Assembly: GCF_014069875.1 (NCBI RefSeq)
Contig: NZ_CP059676.1
Span: forward strand, 372,001 to 436,000
Length of the DNA stretch: 64,000 bases
Direction of reading: 5' to 3'
Origin: Flaviflexus equikiangi
GTDB taxonomy: Bacteria > Actinomycetota > Actinomycetes > Actinomycetales > Actinomycetaceae
Shown here: piece after piece, positions 35,281 to 43,686 of the stretch
How positions within the stretch are numbered: the first letter of the stretch is position 1
Layout of the letters: every line of letters starts with the position of its first letter
Translations under genes and position numbers: made by a program
Notes under the pieces: model-generated
Database searches by the model: none
Seen by the model: the letters and a program-made list of their open reading frames with translations, nothing else
Told to the model about the DNA's origin: nothing

Positions 35281-36561
35281 CTAGGCTCGATCGTCCGCGC
35301 CCTGTTCGTCGATATTGGGACGACCATCGAGACGAACATCGTCCGCCGTCGCATCGCCCTCCCCGGCCTCCGCGTGCCTCGTGCGGGCCCTCAGGCGCAG
35401 GGCGATCGCACCGAGGACGGATGCGAGGACGGAGCCGAGGATCACGGCCACCCGGGCGTAGCCCGAGTAGGGATCGTCGGGTGCGAACGACAGGGATGCG
35501 ATCAGGAGGGAGACGGTGAATCCGACTCCCGCGACGAGAGACACTGCCGCAATATCGGCAAGGTGCAGGCCTTTGCCGAGGCGGAGCCTGAACACTGATG
35601 TCAGCAGGGCAGTGCCGCCCCAGATTCCGAGGAACTTTCCGAACGGCAGGGCGAGATAGATGGCGATCGCGACAGGGTTCGTCAGCATCGCACCGAAACC
35701 ACCGCTGTCGATGACGTTCACCCCTGCCGCGAAGAACGCGAAGATGGGGAGGACGATTCCGGCTGACCAGAACTCGAACCGGCCGCCGAGAACCTCGGTC
35801 AGGGGCTTCTTCTCGACGCCCCGGGTGAGAGCAGGGACGGACAGTCCCATGAGAACGCCCGCGATCGTGGCGTGGACACCCGCCTCGTGCATAGCCGTCC
35901 AGGCGATCAGCGCGATCGGCCACAGGATCCACCAGTGGGTGATTCGCTTGTTGACGAGAACCGCGAAGACGGCGATCAGTGCGAAGGATGCTCCGAGCCA
36001 GAGGAACGAGATCTCGTCCGTGAAGAAGATGGCGATGACGGTGATGCCGAGCAGATCATCGACGACGGCGAGGGTGAGGAGGAAGGTGCGTGCCGCGAGC
36101 GGCAGGCCCTTCCCGAACAGGCCGAGGACGGCGAGCGCGAAGGCGATATCTGTCGCGACGGGGATCGCCCAACCGTCGTAGACTCCGGTACCGGAGGCTG
36201 CGACGACCGCGACGTAGACGAGGATGGGGCCTACCATGCCGCACACCGCGGCAAGCATGGGGACCAGGGCCTGCTTGATGTCGCGCAGGCTGCCCGTGAC
36301 GAACTCGGTCTTCAGTTCGAGGCCGACGACGAAGAAGAAGATCGCGAGGAGCCCGTCCGCAGCCCACGTCCCGATCGTCAGATCGAGGTGCAGGGCTTCG
36401 GGGCCGATCACCGTATTCGACAGTGACGCGTACGCGTCCCGCCATGGAGAGTTCGCCCAGAAGAGTGCGATAGCGGCACCGAGGAGGAGCATGCCTCCCG
36501 CGAAGGTTTCCGAATGCAGTTTCTCTTTGTACCACGCAACCGGATTTTTGACGTTGTTCAA
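35281..36561 (-). CDS. nhaA: Na+/H+ antiporter NhaA
   Basis: Membrane antiporter exchanging one Na+ for two H+, 426 aa with about 12 spans. The family's twin Asp is in TLAVVDDLLGITVIAIFF near 167; ATDIAFALAVL lies just before it. The first part AGGMLLLGAAIALFWANSPW is typical. The start appears to be TTG at 36561 (an in-frame stop lies just upstream and no ATG/GTG fits), with no clear ribosome site. It is divergent from the tRNA and the Mrp operon, another sodium extrusion system. Confidence 0.93.
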   Translation of the reverse strand: MNNVKNPVAWYKEKLHSETFAGGMLLLGAAIALFWANSPWRDAYASLSNTVIGPEALHLDLTIGTWAADGLLAIFFFVVGLELKTEFVTGSLRDIKQALVPMLAAVCGMVGPILVYVAVVAASGTGVYDGWAIPVATDIAFALAVLGLFGKGLPLAARTFLLTLAVVDDLLGITVIAIFFTDEISFLWLGASFALIAVFAVLVNKRITHWWILWPIALIAWTAMHEAGVHATIAGVLMGLSVPALTRGVEKKPLTEVLGGRFEFWSAGIVLPIFAFFAAGVNVIDSGGFGAMLTNPVAIAIYLALPFGKFLGIWGGTALLTSVFRLRLGKGLHLADIAAVSLVAGVGFTVSLLIASLSFAPDDPYSGYARVAVILGSVLASVLGAIALRLRARTRHAEAGEGDATADDVRLDGRPNIDEQGADDRA

Positions 36562-36667
36562 TGGATGTCCATTTCAGAAAGCGAATGAAGACGAGATACG
36601 AGTGCCTTTAGTCTAGATCTCTTTGCCTGAAGCAGAGACTCGATTCAGGAAACGGGAGGGGAGTGGG

Positions 36668-36673
36668 CATAAT
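36668..36673 (+). promoter_or_regulatory. Candidate -10 of the tRNA gene
   Basis: CATAAT ends nine bases before the tRNA. A -35 is not obvious. Confidence 0.35.
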
Positions 36674-36681
36674 AGTCCTGG

Positions 36682-36758
36682 GCCCCCGTAGCCCAATCGG
36701 CAGAGGCAGTCGACTTAAAATCGATGCAGTGTGGGTTCGAGTCCCACCGGGGGTACCA
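36682..36758 (+). tRNA. tRNA with UAA anticodon (Leu by anticodon) and short variable loop
   Basis: Acceptor GCCCCCG/CGGGGGT (first pair G-U), anticodon stem GTCGA/TCGAT around CTTAAAA, which puts TAA at 34-36, variable loop of five bases, T-arm GTGGG/CCCAC with TTCGAGT, discriminator A, encoded CCA (36756-36758). The anticodon reads UUA (Leu), but bacterial tRNA-Leu is normally class II with a long variable arm. The sequence is a complete cloverleaf, so it is likely real; charging identity is open. Confidence 0.75.
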
Positions 36759-36895
36759 CGGCGGCCACGATCACAATATCTCTGTTCGCCGACGGCGTGA
36801 GGCTCCATCCGCCGAAAAAAACCTGCTAAGTTTGCACCCAGTAATGGTGAGTCGGGAAGCCTGGTCGACATAGGTCCACTTTGAGGAGTACCCGA
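36759..36895 (+). promoter_or_regulatory. Leader region of the mrp operon
   Basis: The 137 bases after the tRNA hold an AAAAAAACC stretch, a CACC/GGTG hairpin (about 36835-36850) and a GTCG/CGAC stem around GGAAGCCTGG (about 36851-36870). I do not recognise a known riboswitch family. GAGGAG at 36883-36888 is the ribosome site of the short ORF that follows. Confidence 0.4.
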
Positions 36896-36952
36896 ATGTC
36901 AATCTCGCCGCCCTGCCTTCCTGCCCTGCCTCTCGCTCATCTCGGGACGTAG
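36896..36952 (+). CDS. 18-codon leader ORF before mrpA
   Basis: ATG 36896 has a strong site GAGGAG seven bases upstream. The peptide MSISPPCLPALPLAHLGT ends at TAG 36950-36952, three bases before the mrpA ATG, in a different frame. It has four Pro residues and no known domain. mrpA itself has only a weak site, so its translation is probably coupled to this ORF. Confidence 0.5.
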   Translation: MSISPPCLPALPLAHLGT

Positions 36953-36955
36953 AGC

Positions 36956-39709
36956 ATGCCTCTCGTCGCAGCCGTCACGCTTGCCTGGGCCCTCGTTCTT
37001 CTGACCCCGCTCCTCGTCCGGCTGGCCGGCAGGTATGTCGGATGGTCTCTCGGCCTCGGACTGCTCGCCTCCTACGCCATCCTTGTGGGAGCGCGCGATG
37101 GAGGTGTGGTCTTCGAGGAGCTGCCGTGGGTGCCCGCACTCGATATTGCCCTGCGGCTGCGAATGGACGGGCTGTCGTTCCTGTTCGCCACCGTGGTCCT
37201 CGTCGTCGGCGCCATCGTCCTCATCTACTCCACGAGCTATCTCCGGGCTCGAGCATCGACCGGTTTCTACATGATGATGTCGGCCTTCGCGGCCGCCATG
37301 CTGACGCTCGTCCTCGCGGACGACATTGTCGTGCTCTTCATCGCCTGGGAGCTGACCACGATCTGTTCCTTCCTTCTCATCCTCCGGTCGGGACAGAACG
37401 CGAGAAAACCAGCGACCCGCACGCTCTTCATCACCGCGGGCGGCGGGCAGGCGCTTCTCGGTGCCGTCGTCCTCATGATCGCCACGACGGGCACAACCCA
37501 GCTCAGCGCGATCCTGGCGGATGATGTGTGGCGAGACGACCCCGTCATCACCAGTGTCGTGACCGTTCTCGTCGCGGTTGCCGCCATGACGAAATCGGCC
37601 CAGTTCCCGTTCCACTCGTGGCTGCCGGACGCGATGGTCGCTCCCGCCCCGGTCAGCGCCTACCTGCACGCCGCCGCGATGGTCAAGGCCGGCATCTTCC
37701 TCCTCATGCTCTTCGCCCCTGTCCTGGCCGAGACGACCCTCTGGCATGTCATCCTGATCCCCGTCGGTCTCGTCACGAACATCATGGGGGCTGTCTTCGC
37801 GATCCGAAGCAAAGACATCAAGCAGATCTTCGCGTACTCGACCGTCAGCCAGCTGGGCCTGCTCGTCGCAGTCATCGGCATCGGCACGCCGCTTGCGATG
37901 ATGGCAGCCAGCGCCCACGTCATCGCCCACGCCCTGTTCAAAGCCTCGGGGTTCATGGCCGTCGGCGTCATCGAACGCCGCACCGGTACTCGGGATGTGC
38001 GAGAGCTTCGCGGACTGTGGCGGGGGATGCCGTGGCTGTCGCCAGCTATCGTCCTGGCGGTGGCATCGATGGCGGGAGTGCCGCCCCTCCTCGGCTTCGT
38101 GACGAAAGAACTCGTCATCGACACCTTCGCGTCCTCAGGGTCAAGCCTCGCGATCGGCTTGACCGTCACCATCGTCGGCGGTGCCGCCCTCACAGTCGCC
38201 TACAGTGTGCGCCTGCTCGTCCCGATCATGGTCGGCCCGCGCGCAGAGGTCGCACCCTGGCGCGACAGCGCCGTCATGTCAGGCTCCGTTGCTGTCACCG
38301 GGATTGCCGGGCTGGTTCTCGGAGTCGGCGTCGCGGGACTCACCGGTCTCGTGAGGCCAGCGGCGGCCGTGTCCTCCGGTAGTCCCGTGGCGGATCTGCC
38401 GACGCTCTACCTGTGGCACGGGTTCACCATCCCCCTGCTCGGATCCGTTGCCGCACTCGTCGCTGGCACAGCCCTTGCGCTCTTCTATCTGAAGAGCTCC
38501 CATGCAGTCGAAGACAACGTGCCGGGGACTCTCACCGCGACAGGGATCGTGCAGGCAACCCTTGACGGCATCATCTCCTCGGGGCATCGGGTGGGGAACC
38601 TGACGCGGCACGATTCCCCGGCCGCGAATCTCGCGGTGCCCATCGGCCTTGTCGCAGCGGCGGCGTTCGCACTGCCATCTTTGTGGCGGGGCATGCCGGA
38701 GCACGTCATGGGCTTCGACTATGTCGATGCTCTGCTGCTGGCCATGGTCGTCATCGGCACTGTCGTTGTCGTACGGGCACGGTCTCGTCTCACGGCCCTC
38801 ATCATGCTCGCCGTCGTCGGCTTCGCCGCCGTCCTATGGTTCTTCGTGCTCGGTGCGTCCGATGTTGCTCTCACCCAGCTTCTCGTCGAGGTGCTGACCG
38901 TCGTCGTCCTGGTTCTCGTCCTCAACCGCATGCCCCGCATGTTCGACAAGGGAACCCGAGTGCGGAAATCTGTGACGGTACCCATCGCACTCCTCGCGGG
39001 CGTGACTGCCACGCTGGCCACGCTCACGTTCTCGGGCCACAGGGATCTGTCGGATGCCGGTGCCTTCTTCCTCTCCGAGGCGGAGGAGCTCACGGGTGGA
39101 ACGAACGTCGTCAATACGATTCTCGTCGACTTCCGAGCCCTCGACACTCTCGGTGAGCTCGTGGTCCTCTCGATCACTGCCGTCTCTCTCACGGCACTGC
39201 TCGATGCTCGCAGGCTCTCCCGGACACGGCACGTCCCGGTGGCCCCCACAATCCTCCAGGACCCGGTCCGCAACGTCATCATTCTGAGAGACTCGGGCAG
39301 GTTCCTCATCCCGGTCATGATCGTCATCTCGCTCTATGCGCTCGTGCGCGGCCACGGAGCACCCGGAGGTGGCTTCATCGCCGCCCTCATCGGGGCGGCA
39401 GGCTTGGCCACCGTCTACCACGCCGCACCGACGAACCGTGTCGCGTCCCTCGACCGCTCCTACCTCGGCATCGCAGGCATCGGCATCATCGTCGCCGTGG
39501 TGACAGGCTTCCTCGGTTTCGCTGAGGGATCGTTCCTCCGCCCGCTGCACCTCGACATCGCAGGAATCCATGTCACGACAGCACTCATCTTTGACCTCGG
39601 CGTCTACTTCGCCGTTCTCGGCGTGATCCTCGCAGCGATCAACAGACTCGGCATGCCGCAGCCCATCCCGGCAGACGCCCCCACCCCGACTGAAGCGAGG
39701 ACATCATGA
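36956..39709 (+). CDS. mrpA: Mrp antiporter subunit A fused to subunit B
   Basis: Large proton-pumping-like subunit of the multi-subunit Na+(K+)/H+ antiporter. In 917 aa: NuoL-like domain at about 60-430 (IAWELTTICSFLLI, TKSAQFPFHSWLPDAM, KDIKQIFAYSTVSQLGLL), a DUF4040 part near 605-670 (ALTQLLVEVLTVVVLVLVL), and a C-terminal MnhB domain from about 775 (LIPVMIVISLYALVRGHGAPGGGF). About 20 or more spans. This A+B fusion explains why no separate mrpB follows. ATG 36956 follows the leader ORF; the stop overlaps mrpC by ATGA. Confidence 0.93.
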   Translation: MPLVAAVTLAWALVLLTPLLVRLAGRYVGWSLGLGLLASYAILVGARDGGVVFEELPWVPALDIALRLRMDGLSFLFATVVLVVGAIVLIYSTSYLRARASTGFYMMMSAFAAAMLTLVLADDIVVLFIAWELTTICSFLLILRSGQNARKPATRTLFITAGGGQALLGAVVLMIATTGTTQLSAILADDVWRDDPVITSVVTVLVAVAAMTKSAQFPFHSWLPDAMVAPAPVSAYLHAAAMVKAGIFLLMLFAPVLAETTLWHVILIPVGLVTNIMGAVFAIRSKDIKQIFAYSTVSQLGLLVAVIGIGTPLAMMAASAHVIAHALFKASGFMAVGVIERRTGTRDVRELRGLWRGMPWLSPAIVLAVASMAGVPPLLGFVTKELVIDTFASSGSSLAIGLTVTIVGGAALTVAYSVRLLVPIMVGPRAEVAPWRDSAVMSGSVAVTGIAGLVLGVGVAGLTGLVRPAAAVSSGSPVADLPTLYLWHGFTIPLLGSVAALVAGTALALFYLKSSHAVEDNVPGTLTATGIVQATLDGIISSGHRVGNLTRHDSPAANLAVPIGLVAAAAFALPSLWRGMPEHVMGFDYVDALLLAMVVIGTVVVVRARSRLTALIMLAVVGFAAVLWFFVLGASDVALTQLLVEVLTVVVLVLVLNRMPRMFDKGTRVRKSVTVPIALLAGVTATLATLTFSGHRDLSDAGAFFLSEAEELTGGTNVVNTILVDFRALDTLGELVVLSITAVSLTALLDARRLSRTRHVPVAPTILQDPVRNVIILRDSGRFLIPVMIVISLYALVRGHGAPGGGFIAALIGAAGLATVYHAAPTNRVASLDRSYLGIAGIGIIVAVVTGFLGFAEGSFLRPLHLDIAGIHVTTALIFDLGVYFAVLGVILAAINRLGMPQPIPADAPTPTEARTS

Positions 39710-40059
39710 TCGTGGCCCTGACCGTCGGAGTCCTCATCGCGGGCGCGACCTACCTTCTGCTGCAGCGTGACCGGTTCAAGGTCATCATCGGTTTCATGTT
39801 CCTCTCCCACGGCGTCCATCTCGCCATCTTCACCTCGGGAGGGACGGACAGGCGCGATGAGCCGCTCGTCAGCAACCCGAATCTTGCGACAACGGCAGAC
39901 CCGCTTCCGCAGGCCTTCGTCCTCACCGCCATCGTCATCTCCTTCGCCGTCACCATGTACATGGTTGTCCTCGCGGTCACGGGAGACGATGAAGAGTCTG
40001 ACAGTGCCATCGAGACAGAGGCCGTGCCCTACGGCGCGATCGACGGGGAGGTCCGATGA
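39706..40059 (+). CDS. mrpC: Mrp antiporter subunit C
   Basis: NuoK-like membrane subunit of 117 aa with three spans: VALTVGVLIAGATYLLL, KVIIGFMFLSHGVHLAIF and AFVLTAIVISFAVTMYMVV. GVHLAIF and DPLPQAFVLTAIVI are family marks. The acidic tail faces the cytoplasm. Overlaps A (ATGA) and D (ATGA). Confidence 0.93.
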   Translation: MIVALTVGVLIAGATYLLLQRDRFKVIIGFMFLSHGVHLAIFTSGGTDRRDEPLVSNPNLATTADPLPQAFVLTAIVISFAVTMYMVVLAVTGDDEESDSAIETEAVPYGAIDGEVR

Positions 40060-41567
40060 TCGAGTCCGCCCTGACACTCTTCCCAGCCGTTCCCCTTCTC
40101 GGCGCCGGCATCGCCGCGCTCGCGGCATCTCAAGTGACGCTCATGAGGCGTCTGCTCCTGATCGTCCTCACCGTGAACACTGCCGCCGCGGCATATCTCG
40201 TTGCCGCGACCGCTGACGGCTCCGTCTTCGCCCACCAGGTGGGGGATTGGCCCGCCGGGATATCGATCCCGTTCGTCCTCGACGCTTTCTCGGCTCTCAT
40301 GATGCTGGTTGCCGGGGGACTGATCCTCGTCAGCGTCGTCTTCGCTCTCATCGCGGGCACCGGCCGCCATCGCCTATTCCCCGCCCTCATCCTCACGCTC
40401 CTGGCGGGCGTGAACGGCGCCCTCCTGACCGGAGACCTTTTCAATCTCTTCGTCTTCATCGAAGTCATGCTCATCCCCTCCTACGGGCTCCTCGTCCTGT
40501 CCTCACGGGGGGAGGGCACCGCACGGTCTGTGACGGGCTCGCGCATCTACATCACGTTCAACCTCTTCGTGTCCACCCTGTTTCTCGTCGGCGTCGGCTT
40601 CGTCTACGGCACGGCGGGTACGGTCAACATGGGAGAGTTGGCGGGCAGCGCCGCAGAGTCACCCCAGGTCGCCGCAGCTGTCGCGATCTGTCTCGCCGCG
40701 CTGGGGATGAAGGCGGCGGTCGTCCCCGTCCACGGATGGCTGGCACGGTCCTATCCCTCGACATCACCCGCGATCACGGCGCTCTTCTCCGCTCTCCACA
40801 CGAAGGTCGCCATCTACGCCATCTACCGGATCTATGCCGTGGTCTTCGAGGGGGATCAACGCTACCTGTGGATCGGCGTGGTCCTCTTCAGTGCAACGAT
40901 GCTCGTCGGCGTTCTCGGCGCCGTCGGCGAGGAGCGCATGCGCTCCATCCTCGCGTTCCACATGGTCAGCCAGATCGGATACATCCTTCTCGGGGTTGCA
41001 CTCTTCACCCCGCTCGGCCTGGCAGCCGGAATCTTCTACCTCCTTCACCACATGATCGTCAAAGCCTCCCTCTTCCTCTCCGTCGGTGCCCTCGAGGAAA
41101 GGTTCGGTACTGATCGGCTCAGCGAGCTCAAGGGCAGGATCGGCGCGGATCCCCTCATCGCGTCAGCGTTCTGCTTCGCGGCGCTCTCCCTCGCGGGACT
41201 GCCGCCCTTCTCCGGGTTCTTCGCGAAGCTCACCCTCCTCACGGCCGCGGCCGACAAGGGAGAGTACGGCGCGATCATCGTCGCGCTGATCGTCTCCCTC
41301 ATCACGCTCCTGTCGATGCTGAAGATCTTCAACGTCGTCGTCGCACCCTCGTTCACTCGGGAGGAGCCCGCCGAACCCGTCGGCGATGGTGGAGTCGCGG
41401 TGGATCAATACAAGCGGACAAGCCTGCGTCTCGCCGCTCCCGCACTCGTTCTCGCCGGTGTCACGCTCATGCTGGGTCTCGGCTCCCAGGTGTTGATGGA
41501 GCTTGCGATCACAGCGGCCGGCGGCCTGGTCGACACGACTGCCTACGTGGAGGTGTTGACCCGATGA
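40056..41567 (+). CDS. mrpD: Mrp antiporter subunit D
   Basis: NuoM/N-like subunit of 503 aa with about 14 spans and antiporter-fold Lys/Glu. NLFVFIEVMLIPSYGLLVL near 128 has the conserved Glu; KAAVVPVHGWLARSYP near 215 has the conserved Lys; LHHMIVKASLFL near 328 follows. It probably forms the main ion path with MrpA. Overlaps C and E by ATGA. Confidence 0.94.
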   Translation: MIESALTLFPAVPLLGAGIAALAASQVTLMRRLLLIVLTVNTAAAAYLVAATADGSVFAHQVGDWPAGISIPFVLDAFSALMMLVAGGLILVSVVFALIAGTGRHRLFPALILTLLAGVNGALLTGDLFNLFVFIEVMLIPSYGLLVLSSRGEGTARSVTGSRIYITFNLFVSTLFLVGVGFVYGTAGTVNMGELAGSAAESPQVAAAVAICLAALGMKAAVVPVHGWLARSYPSTSPAITALFSALHTKVAIYAIYRIYAVVFEGDQRYLWIGVVLFSATMLVGVLGAVGEERMRSILAFHMVSQIGYILLGVALFTPLGLAAGIFYLLHHMIVKASLFLSVGALEERFGTDRLSELKGRIGADPLIASAFCFAALSLAGLPPFSGFFAKLTLLTAAADKGEYGAIIVALIVSLITLLSMLKIFNVVVAPSFTREEPAEPVGDGGVAVDQYKRTSLRLAAPALVLAGVTLMLGLGSQVLMELAITAAGGLVDTTAYVEVLTR

Positions 41568-41923
41568 TTGCGACATTGCCTTTTCGGATGATTGCCTTCG
41601 CCGCGTGGTTCATTGCCGTGTTCGTCAAGAGCTCCGGCACTGTCCTTCTCGACATCCTCGTTCCCGGCTATCAGGCCACGCCGAGAATCGTCCGACTGCC
41701 GCTCGGCGACGTCAGCAGCTACCACGCGACAACCCTCTCAATCCTCATCACCCTGACCCCCGGGACCGTGGCCCTCGGGGTCACGGGAGATGACACTGAA
41801 GGGACGACGCTTCTCGTCCATTCCCTCCATCACGCGAGCTCGGACGAGGCCCGCGACTCTCTCCTCGACATGAACCGGCGCCTCGCGAGGGCCTATCGGA
41901 TCGGAGGCCGGAATGATTCTTAA
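41564..41923 (+). CDS. mrpE: Mrp antiporter subunit E
   Basis: MnhE-type 119-aa subunit: two or three N-terminal spans and the conserved soluble part LSILITLTPGTVALGV with a C-terminal LLVHSLHHASSDEARD. It is shorter than many MrpE proteins (about 160 aa), lacking the first one or two helices; the start ATG overlaps mrpD by four bases, so this looks genuine. Stop overlaps the mrpF start. Confidence 0.9.
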   Translation: MIATLPFRMIAFAAWFIAVFVKSSGTVLLDILVPGYQATPRIVRLPLGDVSSYHATTLSILITLTPGTVALGVTGDDTEGTTLLVHSLHHASSDEARDSLLDMNRRLARAYRIGGRNDS

Positions 41924-42167
41924 CATTGCGCTCACGGCGTGCGTACTCAGCGCCGTCCTCTCCGTCATCCGCATCAAGACCGGCCCGACCCCCGCAGACC
42001 GTGTCGTCGCGGCCGACCTCCTCACCTTCAGCGTCGTCGGCATGCTTGCCATCATCGGCACCCGCATCGCACGGATCGGCACCTTTGACCTCATCGTCGT
42101 CGCGACGCTTGTCGCATTCCTCTCCGCGGTCGCACTCGCCCGCGTTCTCACCGGAGGTGACAGGTAG
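41913..42167 (+). CDS. mrpF: Mrp antiporter subunit F
   Basis: A short 84-aa three-span subunit: ILNIALTACVLSAVLSVIRIKTGPTPADRVVAADLL-type N-terminus with the conserved Gly-Pro-x-x-x-Asp-Arg, followed by DLIVVATLVAFLSAVALARVL. Overlaps mrpE by 11 bases and mrpG by one. Confidence 0.93.
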   Translation: MILNIALTACVLSAVLSVIRIKTGPTPADRVVAADLLTFSVVGMLAIIGTRIARIGTFDLIVVATLVAFLSAVALARVLTGGDR

Positions 42168-42490
42168 TGGACCTCGTCGGACAGCTCATCGCCCTCCTCG
42201 GAGCTCTCGTCTTCCTCACGGCCGGCATCGGCATCTTCCGCTACCGCGACGTGTACGGCCGCATGTCAGCCGTTGCCACAGCCTCCGGGGTTGGTATCGT
42301 CCTCGTCACCATCGGAGTTCTCCTCGTCAACTTCGAACCCGGCAACATTGTGAAAGGAATCGTGGCCATCATCCTGCAGCTCATGACGGCCTCGATCGCC
42401 TCCATCATCATCGCCAGATCCGCCATCAACTCCGACCATCCGTTCAGCGACGACACCGATACGGAGGAGATGAAGCCTACCCAGGGCTAG
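42167..42490 (+). CDS. mrpG: Mrp antiporter subunit G
   Basis: MnhG/PhaG-type subunit of 107 aa with three spans; LLGALVFLTAGIGIFRYRDVYGRMSAVATASGVGIV is the family pattern. GTG start inside the mrpF stop (TAGTG). Last gene of the operon; the stop overlaps the convergent DyP gene at CTAG 42487-42490. Confidence 0.93.
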   Translation: MDLVGQLIALLGALVFLTAGIGIFRYRDVYGRMSAVATASGVGIVLVTIGVLLVNFEPGNIVKGIVAIILQLMTASIASIIIARSAINSDHPFSDDTDTEEMKPTQG

Positions 42491-43686
42491 GCCAGGAGAG
42501 TATCTCCGATGAATCCACCCTCTGAGCAGCCGGGCGGGATCGCGAACACGGCGGAACCGATCGGCACAGTCCATTCGTTCAACAGATCGAGTTCGTCGAG
42601 GCGCTTCTGAAGCGGAATGTACTGGCGGTCAACCCTGGCCTGGAACGAGGCGAAGATCTGACCCGCATTCGACACCGTGCTGCTCGGCGGGGCGTCATCA
42701 TAGTTGTAGGGCCTGCGGAAGATCTTCTCCTCCGGATTGTCGGACCGGGCCCGGCGAATATGGGCATAGTCGGCGATGATGGGGAAGCCGACCGCGTTGA
42801 CAGCCTCGAAGTCGGGTTCGTCGTGCTCTTCCCCGCCCGTCAAAGGTGCGCCCGTGTCCTGCGTGCGGCCGATCGACTGCTCCCGGCCCGGACGATCGAG
42901 CTGATCCCACGTCTCAAGGTCCATGCGGATGCGGCGAAGAACGAGAGATGTGCCGCCCCTCAACCAGCCCTCATCAGACCACACAACCGAATCGAACTCG
43001 GCCGTGCCCGGTTCCGGGTTGACAGTGCCATCGAGCTGGCCGAACAGGTTCCTCATCGTCGCATTCGCAGGCTTTGATCCCGCCGCCCTGCGAAAACCCG
43101 TCTGCAGCCACCGAAGCGTTGCGAAGCTTCTCGTGTCCTTGAGGAGCATGCGGGCGGCATGCGAGACGGTGACAGGATCATCGGCGGCAACCTGGATGAG
43201 AAGATCGCCGTCGTTCCATGCCGGATCGAGATCATCGATCGTGAACGCGGGAAGGGGCGCCAGCCAGGCCGGGACAGCATCAGCGTCAGCCCGGCGGACG
43301 AAACCCGGCCCGAAGCCGAACGTGATCGTCAACCTGGCCGGAATAAGGGCAAGCTCCGGCTCAGAATCAGCGAGGGCGGGACGCCCCTGCGTGAGCCTGG
43401 CCGCGTCATCCGTCAAGATCACCATGAGCTTGCGCAGCCCGTCACGGTCGACGTCCGGGAGCAGGTCGAAGGAGTAGAACGAGGCGAAAGCCTGCGGCCG
43501 CGTCGCAATCCCGGACTGGTGCGTTCCGTAGAACGGTTCCACTGCCGAACCGTGCTCAGCCTCCCCAGCGGGGGGCGACAGTGCACGATCGATTCCGACC
43601 GCTGCAGCGGCCCCGAGGCCTGCCGCGCCGCCGAGAAAGAGCCCTCGCCGAGTCAGGCCCGCCGGTTCCGGCCGCTGCGGTGTCAT
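42487..43686 (-). CDS. Tat-exported DyP-type heme peroxidase
   Basis: DyP peroxidase of 399 aa. The N-terminal Tat signal TRRGLFLGGAAGLGAAAAVG lies at residues 12-31. The catalytic Asp motif GxxDG is in FGQLDGT near residue 215; the proximal His is likely in EEHDEPDF or ADYAHIRR near 290-310. It oxidises dyes, lignin-like or metal substrates with H2O2 outside the membrane. The start overlaps the PCuAC gene stop (ATGA). In Streptomyces lividans a Tat-exported DyP (DtpA) and an ECuC copper chaperone form a copper-trafficking operon; this pair looks like a reduced version, which is an inference. Confidence 0.9.
   Translation of the reverse strand: MTPQRPEPAGLTRRGLFLGGAAGLGAAAAVGIDRALSPPAGEAEHGSAVEPFYGTHQSGIATRPQAFASFYSFDLLPDVDRDGLRKLMVILTDDAARLTQGRPALADSEPELALIPARLTITFGFGPGFVRRADADAVPAWLAPLPAFTIDDLDPAWNDGDLLIQVAADDPVTVSHAARMLLKDTRSFATLRWLQTGFRRAAGSKPANATMRNLFGQLDGTVNPEPGTAEFDSVVWSDEGWLRGGTSLVLRRIRMDLETWDQLDRPGREQSIGRTQDTGAPLTGGEEHDEPDFEAVNAVGFPIIADYAHIRRARSDNPEEKIFRRPYNYDDAPPSSTVSNAGQIFASFQARVDRQYIPLQKRLDELDLLNEWTVPIGSAVFAIPPGCSEGGFIGDTLLA

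Noticed and set aside
36759-36895. Known ion or cobalamin riboswitch before mrpA
   Set aside because: Stems are visible but the sequence does not match a consensus that I can recall with certainty; kept only as an unassigned leader.
36899-37930. 343-codon frame on the minus strand
   Set aside because: Antisense of mrpA; charged, repetitive translation with no motif.
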